From: Owenia fusiformis
Lineage: Eukaryota > Annelida > Polychaeta > Sabellida > Oweniidae
DNA: 64,000 nt
Assembly: GCA_903813345.2 (NCBI GenBank)
Contig: CAIIXF020000001.1
Location: 14,465,915 to 14,529,914 of the forward strand
Direction: 5' to 3'
Made by a program: the position numbers and the translations under genes. Each line of letters begins with the position of its first letter. Position 1 is the stretch's first letter. This document shows positions 58,790 through 64,000 of the stretch, piece after piece. Under the pieces are notes generated by a model that was given only the letters and a program-made list of their open reading frames with translations, had not been told where the DNA came from and did not search any database.

Positions 58790-60146
58790 CAGGGTGGGAC
58801 AAACATATTATCGATTTCAAAGTCTAATAACTCATCCATTGTTATTGATGGCATGATTTGCCTCAAACCTTTTGAAATGACTAGTTTTGTATATTAGTGG
58901 TTTTCATGTACGTCTCTGCCTTTTTTGGTGGTCGCCAACGTTTTAACGAAGTTCACTTTCACCTATCTGAATACATGTATGTCAACAAGCAGCACATGAG
59001 ATTCTCGGCTGCTAATAACCCTACACAATCTCAAGATGGCCACTCAGTGTTGAGAAAATAACAGTATGGTGTGCTATAGGAAAGAAGGGCATTGTGGGCC
59101 CATTCTGGTTCAAAGATACCCAAAGAAACCCTAATTTCGAAAGGTACCAGAACATAGGGAGTATTTCCTGATGATAGGCTTATCTCACGCAGAACCCCAT
59201 GAGATCAACCAAATACCACTGGACATGATTCGGTGAGTTATTGTTAAGGTGGCATATAACCCTGTTTATTTTTTTCGTGAAGCCACTCAGTAAAAGTATG
59301 ATTTCTCTGCACTGATATCCAATCAAGATCATTCGAGTATCTATGTGTTCCTGACACGTTTGGACATCCGGGAATGACAACCCAAAGTTTGCACGCCATT
59401 TTGACGTAATCTATGAGTGAAATCGGGAAAACAAAATGGTGTGATATTCTTTCAAGATTGCTTATAATAACTATTTACAAAAATGTTCCCGAGACATAAA
59501 TCTATTTAGGTAAAGTTTTGTTTTCAAGTCAGAAAGCCTCAATGAGATAATACAAACCCAGAAAAAACTCGGAAGACTGCAGTACACTTAATCCCCATAT
59601 AAAACTTAACTTGCCTACGTGACATGTACTAACATGTTCAAACTGTATTATAGAACCTTTTCAATATGGCATTTGCTCTGTGTTCTGTATATCCATCTAC
59701 CTGCTTAATAAGGCAATGTATCTTCAAATAAAACCTTAGATAAGGAGATTAGTCTATGGAACACTTTTGTAAATCGTTTTCACAAGCAATTTTGTTTGTT
59801 TATCTCAACTTTTGTCTTCCCGATTTCAGTCATAAATTACGTCAAATGATCTTGATTGGACATCAGGGTGCAGAAAAGTCGTAATTTTACTGAGTGGCTC
59901 CGCGAAAAAATAAATAGGGTTATAAGCCACGTTAACTTCAAAATACATGTCAAGCACTCGGCCAGCGTTGCGTATGGATGGAACACGCCATTCATTAAAA
60001 TGGACTTAGTGATTTGATTGACAGCCACCAAAAATCAAACAAAACTTGCATCAATTCTTAGTCATCTCAGAACGTTTGAGACCAATCATGCCAATAATGA
60101 ATGAGTTATTACACTTTAAAATCAGTAACATTTTTGGCCCACCCTA
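58790..60146 (+). mobile_element. Decayed Tc1/IS630-type transposon, 1.36 kb
   Basis: TA-flanked (58788-58789, 60147-60148). The left end CAGGGTGGGACAAAC and the right end complement AGGGTGGGCCAAAA open inverted repeats of about 100 bp. Both arms carry TAATAACTCAT-CATT, GGCATGATT and CTCAAAC-TT. A second inverted pair inside (59245-59400 with 59820-59935) contains GCCACTCAGTAAAA and CCAATCAAGATCAT. A fragmentary transposase frame lies at 58942-59171. Confidence 0.75.
58942..59171 (+). pseudogene. Tc1/IS630-type transposase remnant
   Basis: The first frame reads FNEVHFHLSEYMYVNKQHMR and then SAANNP. This matches the FxDExHFxLxGYVNKQNxRxW segment of Tc1/IS630 transposases, with Asn where the first catalytic Asp is expected. 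After a frameshift the reading continues EKITVWCAIGKKGIVGPFWF, then NFERYQNI and a stop, which is the TVWCAIxxxGIIGPFFF block followed by the conserved SERY segment. The second and third catalytic acids are gone. Non-functional, and it confirms the superfamily of the surrounding element. Confidence 0.75.
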
Positions 60147-60800
60147 TATATGTTGACTTTTACGTTACAGATCTTTTGTTCATTGAAACATTTTGGGGTT
60201 GTTTAAGAATTTAAGAGTGGGACCATTTAAGGCACTGCCTTAAGAGTGAGATATTAAGATTACTTAAGTACTTAATTATTACAACACCAGGTGATTAAGA
60301 AAACGTCATAACAAACATGCAAGGTTTTAGTTCAATTGACCTGACACGTCAACCCCCAGCGGTCATTTCTCTTGTTATATTCACGTTAAACAAGCATGAT
60401 AAAATCTAGTTGCTGTGACTATTCACTGTATCTTTGTTAAGATATTCAATATCGAATTAAGACAAATTGAAGTAAATTGCCAAGGATATTTCTATTCCAT
60501 TACTGATCGAAGGCTCTATTGAAGATTGATGAATTTATATAAAGAAATTACTTTGGTACTGACTAAGAGATATTAGCCATTGAATTACGTTTGATGCTCA
60601 ATTTTCTCCACGGTGATTTCGTAATTGGAACTGTCATAGCGTAAGTAAGTTTACGTGTAAACAAACTTACACTTTCTGTTATCCGACAGGCCAAGGGCAA
60701 TATACAAGTGTAATATATACATAACCTTCCCACCCACCCATACAATTTGAAATATAGCCCTATCTATAGCGATGACACTTTATCTGCCGTTGACATGAGG
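60147..60800. other. Unassigned stretch
   Basis: No supported gene or repeat. Confidence 0.4.
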
Positions 60801-60965
60801 TCATTGTAATGCGTTCTGCAAATTGCAATATTCTTTCTGTTTAAGATTGTTGAGGATAACAGCATTCTCTCTGTTATTGACATGAGGTTGTTGTTATGTA
60901 TTCGGCAAAATACGTAAATTTTTGTCATGGACATGAAGTTGTTCTATTGTATTCCATCGTCGCTT
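60801..60965 (+). repeat. ~54-bp minisatellite, diverged units
   Basis: Units with TTCTGCAAATTGCAATATTC, GTTATTGACATGAGGTTGTT and TATTCGGCAAAATACGTAAA. The same unit in better-preserved form is at 63209-63285 and 63510-63640. Confidence 0.65.
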
Positions 60966-61060
60966 TCCACTGGGTCTAGAGACCCCGTGTCATAAAATGT
61001 CAATTTGTTTCTCCAATTCATATGTGCCGGTTAATGGCCAGGTGTTAAGTCCACGGACCA

Positions 61061-61770
61061 AGGGCTTATTTAATACCCGGGGCTTCAGTTGTGTACCCAA
61101 CGAAACGACAAGACATCCTGGGCTTTATATGATCTACATTACACAATGGTGTATAGAGGGATCAGTTTTTCTCAGACCTAGGTACCTTTTTTCTGTACCG
61201 TTTATTGTATTATATGCGGTTATTTTACTCTATGGCATTGCAATCCGTTCACATCATTAGCTACATAATTGATTAACTCAAATATATGATATGTAAATAA
61301 GGGTTAATATGAACAGAATAAACAGGGAAATGTACTTGAAGTGGCGATTGTGTTTTCTGTCAGTCAGTGTTACCCCCCTTACCCAGCTCTATAGCGCGGT
61401 ATGAGGTGACCCGATTATGCAAATGAGAAGACCCCGTTAAGTTGGTTTCCTATCAGAACAATCAAAACGGACGCAGACAATCTTCGTTTTAACTGTTGTT
61501 CCTCAACGTTTCGTGACCAAAATTCTCTAAACTATAGGAAATATGTTAAGTTATGAGGATGGATTGATTTTACTTACCAATCACCAACATGAGCTGGCAT
61601 ATTCAGCTCTGGACTTCATGTCCAAAGGGGGGTAACACACATCGTCAGAATCAAATTCAAGTTATCGCATCCCATTTTAATTGGTTGATAGAACAGTATA
61701 CGGTAAAGGCTGAACGCCAAATACATTGGAATTGCGAAAGAGGAACGTTCCGGGTTTTACGTTCGGACCC
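61061..61770 (-). mobile_element. 710-bp dispersed element D, copy 2 (inverted)
   Basis: Reverse-oriented copy of 7749-8428, starting AGGGCTTATTTAATACCCGG and ending with the complement of CGAACGTAAAACCCGG. It carries the undisturbed target site GGGCTTTATATGATC (61120-61134) hit by the composite element in the first region. Frames over 61-87 codons read through diverged repeat sequence. Confidence 0.7.
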
Positions 61771-61807
61771 ATTAAAACGTCCTGATTCATCATGTGACAA
61801 AAGGTAA

Positions 61808-62842
61808 CTGGTCAACTCGTACCCAAGACAACTCGTACCCAAGTCAAGTCGTACCCAAGACAACTCGTACCCAAGACAACTCGTACCCAAGTATATGTTT
61901 TGTTTTGAATCAAGTGTTGGGATGGGAATGGGTATAGATATACATATTATAATGGTTACATACAGTTCAGAATAGTTTGAAGTATGTAGAAGAGTTTTTG
62001 GAAGAAATCGATTGAAATTTGTGACCAAATATATTGGTCACAGATTCAGATGTTTGAGGGAAGAGATTTATGTTTATTCCACATATTCATAATCATTGTT
62101 CACAATATTAGTGGTATTTTTGTATGTTAATGAGTGTTTGGAACAAGTATCAGATCTAATTCATCTTGAAATATGGTATTATCAAAATTATATAGATTTT
62201 CAAAACTTGCGCCTATTTCTTATTAAACAGATAATCTATTTAGGATTTCATATTATCAGATTAAAGAATGATAATTCTAAGAAGTCACCTTCATAAAATT
62301 AAGCAATAAAAAATATTCTAAATAATATGAATATCAAATATTATTTTGATACTTATTCATACATGATATAATACACTTTGCATGCATGTGTTCAAATATA
62401 ATCCAATTAAGTTCAAAATGGAAAAGAAATTAACAGATTAAAGTTCCCTTATTAATTTTCTCTGAATGCACTAAGCTAAATTAATTGTTTGATTCATTTG
62501 TTGAAAAGTTACTGTTGTAATTATATTCATTTATATATATGTATTACAAAAAAAGTTGAGAACAAGCCCTTCAAAGCACTTCAAAGGTAATCCAAGTTAA
62601 AACAAAATGCTTTGCTTAATCCATTAAGAAAAAATGTCTTCTAAATTCAGAAAAAATATTGAGGCACATTATAAGATTTTATTTCAATTTGTTTTCTTAT
62701 ATGCACCCATAATACAGAAAATAAACGTGGGTACGAGTTGTCTTGGGTACCAGTTGACTTGGGTACGAGTTGTCTTGGGTACAAGTTGTCTTGGGTACGA
62801 GTTGTCTTGGGTACGAGTTGACTTGGGTACGAGTTGACTAGG
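61808..62842. mobile_element. Foldback-like element with tandem-repeat termini
   Basis: The left terminus (61808-61892) is about five copies of a 16-bp unit CAACTCGTACCCAAGA. The right terminus (62729-62842) is seven copies of the inverse unit GGGTACGAGTTGTCTT. About 840 bp of AT-rich DNA without a recognisable gene lies between. Tandemly repetitive inverted termini are the hallmark of foldback-type elements, and the two arrays would pair into a long hairpin. No clear target duplication. Confidence 0.75.
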
Positions 62843-62978
62843 AAGCTGAAAAAATATTGAAAATGTCTATACGGACTGAATAAATATCGCATCGTTGATT
62901 GGCCGATTGGTTTTGTGGCGTCTCACAAAACTCTGCGGGCAACTGCCAGGATGAGCAATATTGAAAGTGAACTCAGCT

Positions 62979-63560
62979 GGGGTTTATTTACACAGTGGTC
63001 GGTTAAATCGGTCAGATTTATCAATGTGTGAGGTAAATTCTCACTGTTATCGAAAAAATTATACTTGAATATTTATACAGCTTTTATAGATGTACATAGT
63101 GTAATCAAATCATGTTTATTTTTTGTTTTGGATAAATACCCCATTGGAACACATTGAACAATATTCAATAGTATATTCTTTTCCAAATACCATAAATTAA
63201 TTATATTGTATTCGGCAAGTTGCGTAAATTCTTTCTCTCATTGACATGAGGTTGTTCTATTGTTCTATTGTATTCTGTAAATTGCGGGGTTTATTTACAC
63301 AGTGGTCGGTTAAATCGGGCAGATTTATCAAGGTGAGGTAAATTCTCTCTGTTATCGAAAGATGACAATCTTAGAATTATACTTGAATATTTATACAGCT
63401 TTTATAGATGTATATAGTGTAATCAAGTCATGTTTATTGTTGGATAAATATCCCATTGGAACACATTGAACAATATTCAAAATAGTATATTCTTTTCCAA
63501 ATACCATAATTATATTGTATTCGGCAAGTTGCGTAAATTCTTTCTCTCATTGACATGATG
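62979..63560 (+). repeat. ~307-bp tandem duplication
   Basis: GGGGTTTATTTACACAGTGG begins at 62979 and again at 63286. The following sequence is nearly identical for about 270 bp, through ACTTGAATATTTATACAGC, CCCATTGGAACACATTGAAC and CAATATTCAA, to the 54-bp minisatellite unit. Small indels separate the copies, so the duplication is fairly young. Confidence 0.85.
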
Positions 63561-63640
63561 TTGTTCTATTGTATTCTGCAAATTGCGTAAATTCTTTCTA
63601 ACTGACATGAGGTTGGTCTATTGTATTCTGCAAATTACAA
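63209..63640 (+). repeat. 54-bp minisatellite units
   Basis: The unit ATTGTATTCGGCAAGTTGCG then TAAATTCTTTCTCTCATTGA and CATGAGGTTGTTCT occurs at 63209-63285 and then two to three times at 63510-63640. It forms the junctions of the 307-bp duplication. Confidence 0.8.
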
Positions 63641-64000
63641 GTTATAGTGAAGCTGCAAATGGAGCGGTTACTCTCTATCTTTGCTTCTAGGGCTTTTCTG
63701 GTAATAATACAGTGCAAACTGCTCGATGAATCTGTAATTCAACGTATAAAACGTACAGCGTTTGGGTCCCAGTTGTTAGAAGCGCTTTTCACAGCTGATG
63801 ACCAAAACGCCGCTAAAAGGAGGGACTCTACATGTCAGAATAATATACTACAGAATGGCATTTTTGTTTTGCTTTGTATGGAACAAGTTTGAAGAAAAAC
63901 GGCGCAGTATGAGACTTACAATCCTTGATTTTCAAACATCTGGTAGGTCTAAAATTCAAATTAACGATTTTCAACGTGCATAATTGGACCCGCATGACAT
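63641..64000. other. Window edge, no supported gene
   Basis: A 78-codon frame from an ATG at 63659 to 63892 has ordinary amino-acid composition but no recognised domain. It could be an exon of an unseen gene; nothing here proves it. Confidence 0.35.

Noticed and set aside
61808-62842. CRISPR-like array of short repeats
   Set aside because: The 16-bp units are contiguous without spacers and inverted at the two ends, in a eukaryotic context.
63659-63892. 78-codon frame at the window edge
   Set aside because: No domain recognised, and it directly follows minisatellite DNA; insufficient support for a gene call.

Overview
The window looks like AT-rich nuclear DNA from a metazoan, probably a marine invertebrate. 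Gene density is low, intergenic space is long, and the protein-coding signals are animal class A GPCRs. One GPCR ends at a consensus GT splice donor in the fold of TM5 to TM6. The repeat fauna is dense: short inverted-repeat DNA transposons, an L1/Tx1-type LINE, Tc1/mariner remnants and a satellite. I cannot fix the phylum from sequence alone; a lophotrochozoan or an invertebrate deuterostome would both fit. I see no bacterial, organellar or viral gene organisation, no convincing tRNA or rRNA, and no CRISPR array.

Only two host genes are well supported. At the left edge, on the minus strand, is the first coding exon of a neuromedin U / pyrokinin-type receptor (TM1 to TM5). The rest of that gene runs out of the window. 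At 49.7-51.1 kb, on the plus strand, is a complete intronless class A GPCR with a very long third intracellular loop; its ligand is unknown.

Region by region: 0-2 kb holds the receptor exon. 3-6 kb holds old duplicated repeat fragments. 6.6-10.9 kb is a nested transposon cluster: a CAC-ended element with a 5-bp target duplication, three copies of a Harbinger-like MITE, a composite of two of those copies inserted as one unit, and a 378-bp element nested in the second copy. 12.4-18.0 kb is a cluster of four TA-flanked Tc1/mariner-type MITEs, one carrying a second CAC-ended 5-bp-TSD element. 18-23 kb is mostly unassigned, with low-complexity and dispersed repeats. 23.2-24.8 kb is a 1.7-kb inverted-repeat element with another nested inside it. 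25.4-25.9 kb is a second copy of the 6.6-kb element. 26-33.6 kb has few signals apart from degenerate repeats. 33.7-35.7 kb holds four small inverted-repeat elements with different target preferences. 37.3-40.4 kb is a palindromic region split by a recent 5'-truncated LINE with a perfect 13-bp target duplication and poly(A) tail. 41.1-42.3 kb contains a decayed mariner. 47.4-48.0 kb holds long hairpins. 52.85-55.15 kb is a satellite with a 142-bp higher-order unit. 57.4 kb is a palindrome cluster. 58.8-60.1 kb is a decayed Tc1/IS630-type transposon. 60.8-63.6 kb combines minisatellites, a ~300-bp tandem duplication, a second copy of the 8-kb element in inverse orientation, and a foldback-like element whose termini are 16-bp tandem repeats.

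The two GPCRs are unrelated genes and do not form a functional unit. The main interest of the window is its transposon archaeology: several insertions can be dated relative to one another because empty target sites are preserved in sister copies in the same window.
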